From VBCK01 sp035511515 (GTDB taxonomy: Bacteria > Pseudomonadota > Gammaproteobacteria > Burkholderiales > Burkholderiaceae_F), in the NCBI GenBank assembly GCA_035511515.1, contig DATKFG010000069.1, forward strand, positions 1 to 64,000: a stretch of 64,000 bases of DNA, given 5' to 3'. A program made the position numbers and the translations under genes. Within the stretch, counting starts at the first letter, position 1; every line of letters begins with the position of its first letter. Positions 18,615 to 26,216 of the stretch are shown piece by piece. Below the pieces are notes generated by a model, which was not told the DNA's origin, made no database searches, and worked only from the letters and a program-made list of their open reading frames with translations.

Positions 18615-21466
18615 ACAAGCGCAACGAACCCTACCCCGTCAATCTTCTGCAAACGCCGTTTCCGATGCGGGCCGACCTGCCCAAGCGGGAGCCGCAGTGG
18701 GTCAGGGAATGGGAGGAGCGCAGGGTCTACGCGGCCATGCGCGCCGCGCGCAAGGGGGCGCCGCGCTTCATCCTGCACGACGGCCCACCCTACGCCAACA
18801 GCGCGATCCACCTGGGCCAGGCGGTCAACAAGATCCTGAAGGACATCGTCGTCAAGTCCAAGTCGTTTGCCGGCTTCGATGCGGTGTACGTGCCGGGCTG
18901 GGACTGTCACGGCATGCCGATCGAGATCCTGATCGAAAAGCAATTCGGCAAGAGCCTGCCGCGCGAACGTGTGCAGGCGCTGGCGCGCGCGCATGCGACG
19001 GCCCAGATCGCGCTGCAGATGAAAGGTTTCAAGCGGCTGGGCGTGCTGGGCGACTGGGACGATCCGTACCTCACGATGACCTTCAAGACCGAGGCCGACG
19101 AGATCCGCACGCTGGGCCGCGTGATCGAGCGCGGGTTCGTGTACCGGGGACTGAAGCCCGTGAACTGGTGCTTCGACTGCGGCTCGGCGCTGGCCGAGGC
19201 CGAGGTCGAATACGCCGACCGCGCCTCGCCGACGATCGATGTGGCCTTCCCGCTGGCGGCCGGCGAGTACGCCCGGGTGGCAGCCGCGTTCGACGTGGCG
19301 GCGCTGGACAAGCCCGTGGCCACCGCGATCTGGACCACGACCCCGTGGACGATCCCGGCCAACCAGGCATTGAACTTCCATCCGGAGCTCGCCTACTCGC
19401 TGGTCGACTGCGGCGACCGGCTGCTGATCCTGGGCGAAGCGCTGGTGGCCTCGTGCCTGAAACGCTACGGGCTGCACGGGCGCATCGTGGCCAGCGCGCG
19501 CGGCGCCGATTTCGATCGCGTGAACTTCGAGCATCCGCTGGGCCAGCTCGATGCAGGCTACCGGCGGCAGGCGCCGGTGATGATGGGCACCTATGTCAGC
19601 TCCGAGGACGGCACCGGCATCGTGCACTCGGCGCCGGCCTACGGGGTGGACGATTTCAACTCGTTCAAGCAGTACGGCATGAGCGACGAGGCGATTTTGA
19701 ACCCGGTCCAGGCCGACGGCGTGTACACGCCCGAGCTGCCGCTGTTCGGCGGCTTGAAAATCTGGGACGCCAACCCGAAGATCGTCGATGCGCTGCGCGA
19801 GGCAGGCAACCTGCTGCACGCGGGAACATTCACGCACAGCACCATGCACTGCTGGCGCCACCGCACGCCGCTGATCTACCGCGCCGCCTCGCAGTGGTTC
19901 ATCCGCATGGACGGGGCAACCGCCGACACGCGCGGGGTAATGCAGACCGAGACGGTCGGCGAAACGCTGCGCCAGATCGCGCTGCGCGCGGTGGAAGCGA
20001 CCGACTTCTACCCGGGCTGGGGCAAGGCGCGGCTGCACGCGATGATCGCCAACCGCCCCGACTGGTGCATCTCGCGCCAGCGCAACTGGGGCGTGCCGCT
20101 GCCGTTTTTCCTGCACAAGACCACCGGCCAGCTGCACCCGCGCACGCTCGAACTGCTGGAGCGGGCCGCGCAGCTGGTCGAGGCGGGCGGCGTGGAGGCC
20201 TGGTCGCGCGCGACCGCCGAGGAACTGCTGCCGCCGCAGGAGGCGCAGCAGTACGAAAAGATCAACGACATCCTGGACGTCTGGTTCGACTCGGGCTCCA
20301 CCCACCGCACCGTGATGCGAGGTTCGCACGCGGCCAAGCTCGGCTATCCGGCCGATATGTACCTGGAGGGCTCGGACCAGCACCGCGGATGGTTTCACTC
20401 CTCGCTGCTGACCGGCGCGGCCATCGATGGCCGGGCCCCGTACCGGTCGCTGCTGACGCACGGCTTCACGGTCGACGCCCAGGGCCGCAAGATGAGCAAG
20501 AGCCTGGGCAACGGCATCGATCCGCAGGAACTCGCCTCGCAAATGGGCGCCGAGATCATCCGGCTGTGGGTCGCGGCCACCGACTACTCGGGCGAGATGT
20601 CGATCGGCGACGAAATACTGAAGCGGGTGGTCGAAGGCTACCGCCGGATCCGCAATACGCTGCGCTTCCTGCTCGCCAACACCAGCGACTTCGACCCGGC
20701 GCAGCACGCGGTGCCGGTGCAGCAGATGGTGGAGATCGACCGCTATGCGATCGCGCTCACCGCCCAGTTCCAGGCCGAGGCGCTCGCCCACTACGAGCGC
20801 TACGAGTTCCACCCGGTGGCGGCCAAGCTGCAGACCTTCTGCTCCGAGGACCTGGGTTCGTTCTACCTGGACATCCTGAAGGACCGGCTGTACACCACCG
20901 CCGCGCCATCGCACGCGCGCCGCTCGGCGCAGACCGCGCTGTGGCACATCGGCAGCAGCCTGCTGCGGCTGATGGCGCCGTTTCTATCGTTCACGGCCGA
21001 GGAGGCATTCAAGGTGTTGGTGCGCGATTCCGACGCGACGATCTTCACCGAGGTGTACCACGAGCTGCCGCCGGTGGCCGGCCACGAAGCGCTGCTGGCG
21101 AAATGGTCCGGCATCCGCGCGTTGCGGGCCGAGGCCCTGAAGCAGATCGAGGTGATGCGCGAGGCCGGGCGCCTGGGCTCGTCGCTGCAGGCCGAGATCG
21201 ACGTTTACGCGGCCGGCGACCGGCATGCCATGCTGGCCACGCTCGGCGACGAGCTCCGGTTCGTGATGATCACGAGCCGGGCGACCTTGCACCGTGCCGA
21301 CAGCGAGGCCTCGCAGCGGATCGAGGTGGCGGCCAGTGCGAACACCAAGTGCGAGCGATGCTGGCACTGGCGCGCCGACGTCGGAATCGATCCGAACCAC
21401 CCGACCATCTGCGCCCGTTGCGTGAGCAACCTGTTCGGAACCGGCGAAGCCAGGCGGTTCGCATGA
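18611..21466 (+). CDS. ileS: Isoleucyl-tRNA synthetase
   Basis: Class I synthetase of 951 residues charging tRNA-Ile. The GTG start overlaps ribF (GTGA). The catalytic core has HLGQ at 67-70 where the family has HIGH/HLGH, and KMSKS at 627-631. The CP1 editing domain (about 200-400) contains the conserved WTTTPWTIPANQ. A C-terminal zinc site has C914, C917, C934 and C937. The last histidine of the HIGH motif being Gln is unusual; everything else looks intact and full length. The stop overlaps the start of lspA. Confidence 0.97.
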   Translation: MNKRNEPYPVNLLQTPFPMRADLPKREPQWVREWEERRVYAAMRAARKGAPRFILHDGPPYANSAIHLGQAVNKILKDIVVKSKSFAGFDAVYVPGWDCHGMPIEILIEKQFGKSLPRERVQALARAHATAQIALQMKGFKRLGVLGDWDDPYLTMTFKTEADEIRTLGRVIERGFVYRGLKPVNWCFDCGSALAEAEVEYADRASPTIDVAFPLAAGEYARVAAAFDVAALDKPVATAIWTTTPWTIPANQALNFHPELAYSLVDCGDRLLILGEALVASCLKRYGLHGRIVASARGADFDRVNFEHPLGQLDAGYRRQAPVMMGTYVSSEDGTGIVHSAPAYGVDDFNSFKQYGMSDEAILNPVQADGVYTPELPLFGGLKIWDANPKIVDALREAGNLLHAGTFTHSTMHCWRHRTPLIYRAASQWFIRMDGATADTRGVMQTETVGETLRQIALRAVEATDFYPGWGKARLHAMIANRPDWCISRQRNWGVPLPFFLHKTTGQLHPRTLELLERAAQLVEAGGVEAWSRATAEELLPPQEAQQYEKINDILDVWFDSGSTHRTVMRGSHAAKLGYPADMYLEGSDQHRGWFHSSLLTGAAIDGRAPYRSLLTHGFTVDAQGRKMSKSLGNGIDPQELASQMGAEIIRLWVAATDYSGEMSIGDEILKRVVEGYRRIRNTLRFLLANTSDFDPAQHAVPVQQMVEIDRYAIALTAQFQAEALAHYERYEFHPVAAKLQTFCSEDLGSFYLDILKDRLYTTAAPSHARRSAQTALWHIGSSLLRLMAPFLSFTAEEAFKVLVRDSDATIFTEVYHELPPVAGHEALLAKWSGIRALRAEALKQIEVMREAGRLGSSLQAEIDVYAAGDRHAMLATLGDELRFVMITSRATLHRADSEASQRIEVAASANTKCERCWHWRADVGIDPNHPTICARCVSNLFGTGEARRFA

Positions 21467-21963
21467 TGGCGATTCCGATGGGCGCGTGGAGCCAGCGCCT
21501 GCTGCCCTGGCTGGGTGTGGCGCTGCTGATCGTCGGCGCCGACCAGTTCTCCAAGTTCGTGGTCGAAAAGGCCTTTCGCCTGGGCGATGTGCGGCCGGTG
21601 ACCGCCTATTTCAGCCTGGTGCTGGCGCACAACCGCGGCGCGGCCTTTTCGATGTTCGACGGCGGCTCCGGCTGGCAGGCGCACACGCTCACCGCGGTGG
21701 GCATCGGCGCCAGCGTGTTCATCCTGTACCTGCTTGCGCGGCACGGCTCGCAGCGCCTGTTTTCGTGCGCGCTGGCGCTGATCCTGGGCGGCGCGATGGG
21801 CAACGTGCTGGACCGGCTGTTGCACGGGCACGTGATCGATTTCCTGCTGTTTCACTACCGGCAGTGGGAGTTTCCGGCATTCAACGTCGCCGACAGCTCG
21901 ATCACGGTGGGCGCCGTGCTGCTGATCATCGATGAGCTGTGGCGCGTGCGGCGCGCGGGCTGA
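21463..21963 (+). CDS. lspA: Lipoprotein signal peptidase (signal peptidase II)
   Basis: Inner-membrane aspartyl protease that cleaves the signal peptide of diacylglyceryl-modified prolipoproteins. It has 166 residues with four membrane helices; the catalytic aspartates lie in GNVLDRLLHGHVIDF and FNVADSSIT. The ATG at 21463 overlaps the ileS stop as ATGA; a second ATG at 21466 is possible. The ribF-ileS-lspA order is classic. At least one likely substrate, the lipoprotein at 24518, is nearby. Confidence 0.96.
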   Translation: MMAIPMGAWSQRLLPWLGVALLIVGADQFSKFVVEKAFRLGDVRPVTAYFSLVLAHNRGAAFSMFDGGSGWQAHTLTAVGIGASVFILYLLARHGSQRLFSCALALILGGAMGNVLDRLLHGHVIDFLLFHYRQWEFPAFNVADSSITVGAVLLIIDELWRVRRAG

Positions 21964-21986
21964 CGGGGGGTCGACGAGGCCGAGCG

Positions 21987-23183
21987 ATGGACCTGGACGA
22001 TCGGATCATCCTGTTGGGAATCACCGGGGGCGTGGCGGCCTACAAGGCCTGCGAGCTGGCGCGCCGTCTGCAGGACCAGGGCGCGCGCGTGCAGGCGATC
22101 CTGACGCGCGGGGCGATGCACTTTGTCACGCCCGCGCTGCTGCACGCCATCACGGGCCGGCCCGCCTATACCGGCCTGTGGGACGAGCGGTTCGACCAGG
22201 GCATGGGGCACATCACGCTGTCGCGCGATGCCGATGCGCTGCTGGTGGCGCCGGCCACGGCCCATTTCATTGCCAAGCTGGCCCACGGCCTGAGCGATGA
22301 CCTGCTGTCGACGTTGGCGCTGGCGCGCCAGCGCGAGCGCTGCCGGCTGCTGGTGGCTCCGGCGATGAACGTGGAGATGTGGGAGCACCCGGCCACCGAG
22401 CGCAACGTGCGGGCGATCGAGGCCGACGGCGCCGTGATCCTGGGTCCGGGCGTGGGCGACCAGGCCTGCGGCGAGGTCGGCAGCGGCCGCTTGCTGGAGC
22501 CGCTCGAGATCGTCGAGGAAGTGATCGCCGCGTTCCAGTTCAAGTGCCTGCAGGGCCGGCGCGTGCTGGTCACCGCCGGGCCGACGTTCGAGGCGATCGA
22601 CCCGGTGCGCGCCATCACGAACCGTTCCTCAGGCAAGATGGGCTACGCGATCGCGCGCGCCGCGCGCGAGGCCGGCGCCGACGTGACGCTGGTGAGCGGC
22701 CCCACCGCGCTGGCGGCGCCGCGCGGCGTGCGGCGCCTCGACGTGACCACGGCACGCCAGATGCACGAGGCGGTGATGGCGCAGGCCGGCGGTGCGGACG
22801 TGTTCGTCGCCGTGGCGGCCGTGGCCGACTGGCGCGCCGAGCGGCCCGTCGCGGCCAAGATGAAAAAGTCGGCCGCGTCCGAACCGCTGACGATCCGGTT
22901 CGTGCCCAACCCCGACATCCTGGCGGAGGTGGCGGCGCTGCCGTCGCCGCCGTTTTGCGTCGGCTTCGCGGCCGAGAGCGAGCACCTGGTCGAGAACGCG
23001 CGCGCCAAGCTGGCCGCCAAGAAGCTGCCGTTGGTCATCGCGAACCGGGCGCAGGACGCCATCGGCGCGGACGACAGCGAGCTGCTGCTGATCGACGAGC
23101 GCGCCAGCGTGACGCTGCCGCGCGCCAGCAAGCTGCAACAGGCGCGCCGGATCGTGGCCGACATCGCCGCACGGCTGGGGTGA
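21987..23183 (+). CDS. coaBC: Phosphopantothenoylcysteine decarboxylase / phosphopantothenate-cysteine ligase
   Basis: Bifunctional CoA-biosynthesis enzyme of 398 residues. The N-terminal CoaC flavoprotein domain shows GITGGVAAYKACELAR, the active-site His region TPALLHAITG and PAMNVEMW; the C-terminal CoaB domain shows VTAGPTFEAIDPVRAITN and the lysine-containing KMKKSA. The ATG at 21987 follows GAGG by seven bases; upstream in-frame codons to 21939 lie inside lspA. It belongs to the ribF-to-dut run. Confidence 0.95.
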   Translation: MDLDDRIILLGITGGVAAYKACELARRLQDQGARVQAILTRGAMHFVTPALLHAITGRPAYTGLWDERFDQGMGHITLSRDADALLVAPATAHFIAKLAHGLSDDLLSTLALARQRERCRLLVAPAMNVEMWEHPATERNVRAIEADGAVILGPGVGDQACGEVGSGRLLEPLEIVEEVIAAFQFKCLQGRRVLVTAGPTFEAIDPVRAITNRSSGKMGYAIARAAREAGADVTLVSGPTALAAPRGVRRLDVTTARQMHEAVMAQAGGADVFVAVAAVADWRAERPVAAKMKKSAASEPLTIRFVPNPDILAEVAALPSPPFCVGFAAESEHLVENARAKLAAKKLPLVIANRAQDAIGADDSELLLIDERASVTLPRASKLQQARRIVADIAARLG

Positions 23184-23195
23184 GGCCGGTCGCTG

Positions 23196-23281
23196 CCCTC
23201 ACCCCCTCCCCTCTCCCGCTGCGCGGGCGAGGGGCGACCCATCGCCGCAGTTCCGAAGTTGTTCCAAGGGGGCGGTGAGGG
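23196..23281. repeat. Dispersed GC-rich repeat, copy 3 (complete)
   Basis: Starts CCCTCACCCCCTCCCC and ends GGTGAGGG, with the same core CTCCCGCTGCGCGGGCGA as the copies at 2394 and 12688. The first 42 bases are identical to copy 2. It is inserted between coaBC and dut and ends seven bases before the dut ATG, so it may affect dut expression. Confidence 0.8.
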
Positions 23282-23287
23282 CGGTCG

Positions 23288-23734
23288 ATGAAGCTCGAGC
23301 TCAAGATCTTGGATGTGCGCTTGCGCCAGTCGCCGCCCGCCTACGCGACTGCCGGCTCGGCCGGGCTGGACCTGCGCGCCTGCATCGAGGCGCCGCTGCA
23401 ACTGGCCCCTGGCGCCACCGCGCTGGTTCCGAGCGGAATCGCCATCCACCTGGGCGACCCCGGCTACTGCGCGCTGGTGCTGCCCCGATCGGGCCTGGGG
23501 CACCGCAACGGCATCGTGCTGGGCAACCTGGTCGGGTTGATCGACTCCGACTACCAGGGCCAGCTGATGGTGTCGCTGTGGAATCGCGGCAGCGAGCCGT
23601 TCGTGGTCCAACCGATGGACCGGATCGCCCAGCTGATCGTGGTTCCGGTGGTTCAGGTGGCGCTGAACGTGGTCGATTCGTTCGCCGCGAGCGAACGCGG
23701 TGCCGCAGGCTTCGGCAGCACGGGCGGGCGCTAG
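23288..23734 (+). CDS. dut: dUTP diphosphatase
   Basis: Hydrolyses dUTP to dUMP, keeping uracil out of DNA and supplying dTMP synthesis. It has 148 residues with the trimeric dUTPase motifs: GSAGLDLRA (I), PRSGLG (II), GLIDSDYQGQ (III), RIAQL (IV) and the glycine-rich C-terminal motif V ending GAAGFGSTG. It follows a dispersed repeat after coaBC. The next gene starts directly after its stop codon (TAG-GTG). Confidence 0.97.
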   Translation: MKLELKILDVRLRQSPPAYATAGSAGLDLRACIEAPLQLAPGATALVPSGIAIHLGDPGYCALVLPRSGLGHRNGIVLGNLVGLIDSDYQGQLMVSLWNRGSEPFVVQPMDRIAQLIVVPVVQVALNVVDSFAASERGAAGFGSTGGR

Positions 23735-24487
23735 GTGATCGACACCCTGCTGCTGACCGCCGCGAAGATTTTTACCTTCGACGGAGGCAAGCCGCTCACG
23801 AATGCGAGCGGCTTTTTCTTCGCACGCGACGGCCGCCTGCACCTGGTAACCAGCCGCCACGTGATGATCGATGAACCGAGCAAGCACTACCCCGACCGCA
23901 TCCAGGTCGAGCTGCACGTCGACCCGGACAACATCGCCCGTTCGACCGGCTTTGGCATACCGCTGTACCGCGACGGCAAGAGCCTGTGGGTCCAGGGGCG
24001 CGACGCGGCCGGGGAGATCGACGTGGCGCTGATCGAATTGGACCGCTCCGCGATGCCGGCGAGCACGGTCTATCGTGCCTTCACCCCGGAGCACCTGTAC
24101 CGACCCGGCAGTCGCGTCGAGATCGGCAGCCCGCTGCTGGTACTGGGATTCCCGCTGGGTTTTCACGACACCCTGCACCATCTGCCGGTGGCGCGCCAGA
24201 CCGGTCTTGCTTCCTCCTTTGGCATGCGCTTTCAGGGCGAGGGCTATTTCCTGACCGATGCGCGCACGCACCGCGGCGACAGCGGCGCGCCCGTGGTCAT
24301 GCGCATCGCCGAGCCGGATAAGGTGCACGGGGATCTGCCCTGGCGCCTGCTCGGAATCCACTCGGGGCGGCTCGACATGCTCACGCGCGACCGCAGCGTG
24401 GACGAAGCGCTGGGACTGAACTGCGCCTGGTACGCCGACGTGCTGATGACGCTGACGCAGGCACCGAGGCCCACGCCGGCACCGTAA
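23735..24487 (+). CDS. Trypsin-like serine protease, no signal peptide
   Basis: A 250-residue protein whose GTG start follows the dut stop with no gap. A chymotrypsin-fold triad is readable: H42 in VTSRHV, D96 in GEIDVALIEL and S183 in HRGDSGAPVV. There is no signal peptide, no membrane anchor and no PDZ domain, unlike DegP/HtrA. Proteins of this shape are annotated as trypsin-like peptidase domain proteins; substrates are unknown. Context suggests co-transcription with dut. A cytoplasmic location is inferred from the lack of an export signal. Confidence 0.8.
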   Translation: MIDTLLLTAAKIFTFDGGKPLTNASGFFFARDGRLHLVTSRHVMIDEPSKHYPDRIQVELHVDPDNIARSTGFGIPLYRDGKSLWVQGRDAAGEIDVALIELDRSAMPASTVYRAFTPEHLYRPGSRVEIGSPLLVLGFPLGFHDTLHHLPVARQTGLASSFGMRFQGEGYFLTDARTHRGDSGAPVVMRIAEPDKVHGDLPWRLLGIHSGRLDMLTRDRSVDEALGLNCAWYADVLMTLTQAPRPTPAP

Positions 24488-24517
24488 TTATCGATCGATT
24501 CGTTCGAGGAGGCGCTG

Positions 24518-25201
24518 ATGAGGGCGATTGGATGGGGACCCATTGTGGCGGCAGCCTGCGCGATGGCCGCCGGATGCTCAACCGTAAAGCTCACTGCCGG
24601 GGCCGAACAGGTCAAGGTCACTCGCGATGCCGCCGAGGTGGCGACTTGCACCTCGCTCGGCAACGTCAGCACGCCGTCGTCGATGCTGACGGACCCCGAC
24701 GCGGAACGTCAAATGCAGAATGAGACACTCGGCATCGGCGGCAACGTATTGCTTCTGACCACAGCGTGGAGCAGAACCGGTATGGCCTATCGGTGCGGCG
24801 ACGCAGGCACGCCGGCCGCCGGGACGTCTCCCGGCCGGACGGCTGCCGCGCCAGCGGCCAAAGCCGTGCCGGCGCCGAATGAAATCGTCCAGGCCCAGCT
24901 GGACGCCTACAACCGCCATGACCTGGAAACCTTCCTGAGCTTGTATGCGGACGACGCGCAGATTTTCGACTATCCGGATCAGCCCATGATGGCGGGCAAG
25001 GACGCGATGCGCGAGCGCTACCGCAAGCTGTTCGACTCCTCGCCGCAATTGCACGCCGCGGTCCTGCATCGCATCGTGTTTTATCGGTTCGTGGTCGACC
25101 AGGAGACGGTCACGGGTCGCCAGGACGGCCAGATCGAGGCCGTCGCGGTCTACGAGATCAAGGACGGCCGGATCGTTCGGGTCACGTTCCTGCGCCGGTG
25201 A
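24518..25201 (+). CDS. DUF4156-like lipoprotein fused to a SnoaL/NTF2-like domain
   Basis: A 227-residue protein with a lipoprotein signal peptide: hydrophobic stretch then lipobox AAGC with C20. Residues ~22-105 resemble DUF4156 (VTRDAAEVATCTSLGNVS, and a GGNVLLLTTAW segment). An Ala/Pro-rich linker leads to a C-terminal SnoaL-like/NTF2-fold domain (about 120-227), recognisable by AYNRHDLETFLSLYADDAQI and the final EIKDGRIVRVTFLRR. The likely place is the periplasmic face of a membrane after LspA processing. A ligand or enzymatic role for the NTF2-like half is unknown. The combination is unusual to my knowledge. It ends four bases from a convergent acetyltransferase gene. Confidence 0.75.
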   Translation: MRAIGWGPIVAAACAMAAGCSTVKLTAGAEQVKVTRDAAEVATCTSLGNVSTPSSMLTDPDAERQMQNETLGIGGNVLLLTTAWSRTGMAYRCGDAGTPAAGTSPGRTAAAPAAKAVPAPNEIVQAQLDAYNRHDLETFLSLYADDAQIFDYPDQPMMAGKDAMRERYRKLFDSSPQLHAAVLHRIVFYRFVVDQETVTGRQDGQIEAVAVYEIKDGRIVRVTFLRR

Positions 25202-25204
25202 CGA

Positions 25205-25687
25205 CTATCCACCCTGATGCGCTGGCCCTTGCGTGAGGGCCAGTGTCATGAAGCAACTGTACGGATCGAGGACATAGTCGCCGAACGGGCCGGTGCCGAC
25301 AAATCCGAAGCGGGCGTAAAGGGCGCGGGCGGGGGCAAAGGCGTCCATCGAACCCGTTTCCAGGCTGAGGCGACGGTAGCAACGCGAGCGCGCCTCCTCC
25401 AGGATATGCGCCAGCAGCCGCGCCGCCACTCCGCGACGCCGATGTTGCTGCGCCGTGTGCATCGACTTTATCTCGCCATGCAACGGATCGAGCTCCTTCA
25501 GAGCGCCGCATCCCAGCAAAGTGGCGCCGTCCCATGCGGTCCAGAAGGTGATGTCGGGCGATCGCAGCGCGTCCAGGTCCAGCGCATGAATGCTCTCGGG
25601 GGGTGACCACTTGCGGGAGTTTTCCAGGTGAGCCCGAAGCAGCTGGGCGATCTGCGGTCCTCGCAGGTCGTCCACGCGAATCTGCAT
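25205..25687 (-). CDS. GNAT-family N-acetyltransferase
   Basis: A 160-residue acetyltransferase. The acetyl-CoA binding motif A is seen as QHRRRGVAARLLAHI (near 80-95), followed by YRRLSLETGSMDAFAPARALYARFGF, whose parts match motif B. The acceptor substrate cannot be inferred. It is convergent with the lipoprotein gene and lies upstream-opposed to a small DUF2147 gene on the same strand. Confidence 0.85.
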   Translation of the reverse strand: MQIRVDDLRGPQIAQLLRAHLENSRKWSPPESIHALDLDALRSPDITFWTAWDGATLLGCGALKELDPLHGEIKSMHTAQQHRRRGVAARLLAHILEEARSRCYRRLSLETGSMDAFAPARALYARFGFVGTGPFGDYVLDPYSCFMTLALTQGPAHQGG

Positions 25688-25704
25688 TTCGCGTCAGGGC
25701 GCCG

Positions 25705-26208
25705 CTACTGGGCGCGCAGCCAGGTCTGGGTGCGGCCCAGCAGCGAGATGCCGATATACCCGCGCACCTCCAGCTTGCGGCCCGAATCGACGGCGCGGAC
25801 CCGGCATCGATAGATCGAACCGTTGTCCGGATCGAGGATCTCGCCGCCGCCCCAATGATCGCCCTGGCGGTGCAGGCCGGTCATGATGGTCATGCCGATC
25901 TTGCGCTGGTTCTTGCGCTCGCCCGGGCACTTGGTGCACAGCTCGTTCGGATCGTCGCCCGGCATGCCGCGCTCGATCACGCCGCGCAGCTCCTCGCCCA
26001 CCAGCGCGACGCGAATGTAGCCCTCGGGCTTGCCGGTTTTGTCGCTGATCGTCTGCCACAGGCCGACTTCGGCAGGCAAACCCTCCGAAGCCGCCGCTTC
26101 GGCGAAAGCCGGCGCGGGGGCGAGGCAGGGTGCGCCGGCCAACCCCAACGCCGCAAGGACAGACAACAGCGGGCCCCGCAGGGCCCGCAACGGGTGCAGC
26201 GCGCGCAC
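25705..26208 (-). CDS. Secreted DUF2147 protein
   Basis: A 167-residue protein with a Sec signal peptide (LLSVLAALGLAGAPCLAPAPAFA, cleaved after AFA near residue 36). The mature part fits DUF2147: GLWQTISDKTGKPEGYIRV at the start, a Cys pair in ELCTKCPGE, GGEILDPDNGSIYRC in the middle, and the closing LEVRGYIGISLLGRTQTW. Such proteins are periplasmic with a lipocalin-like fold; function unknown. It lies eight bases after clpA on the same strand, so it may be read through from clpSA. Confidence 0.85.
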   Translation of the reverse strand: MRALHPLRALRGPLLSVLAALGLAGAPCLAPAPAFAEAAASEGLPAEVGLWQTISDKTGKPEGYIRVALVGEELRGVIERGMPGDDPNELCTKCPGERKNQRKIGMTIMTGLHRQGDHWGGGEILDPDNGSIYRCRVRAVDSGRKLEVRGYIGISLLGRTQTWLRAQ

Positions 26209-26216
26209 CGGCGCCG

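Noticed and set aside
18317..20947. 876-residue open frame opposite ribF/ileS
   Set aside because: Fully antisense to conserved ileS and ribF; composition (Arg, His, Gln, Val) is that of a shadow frame.
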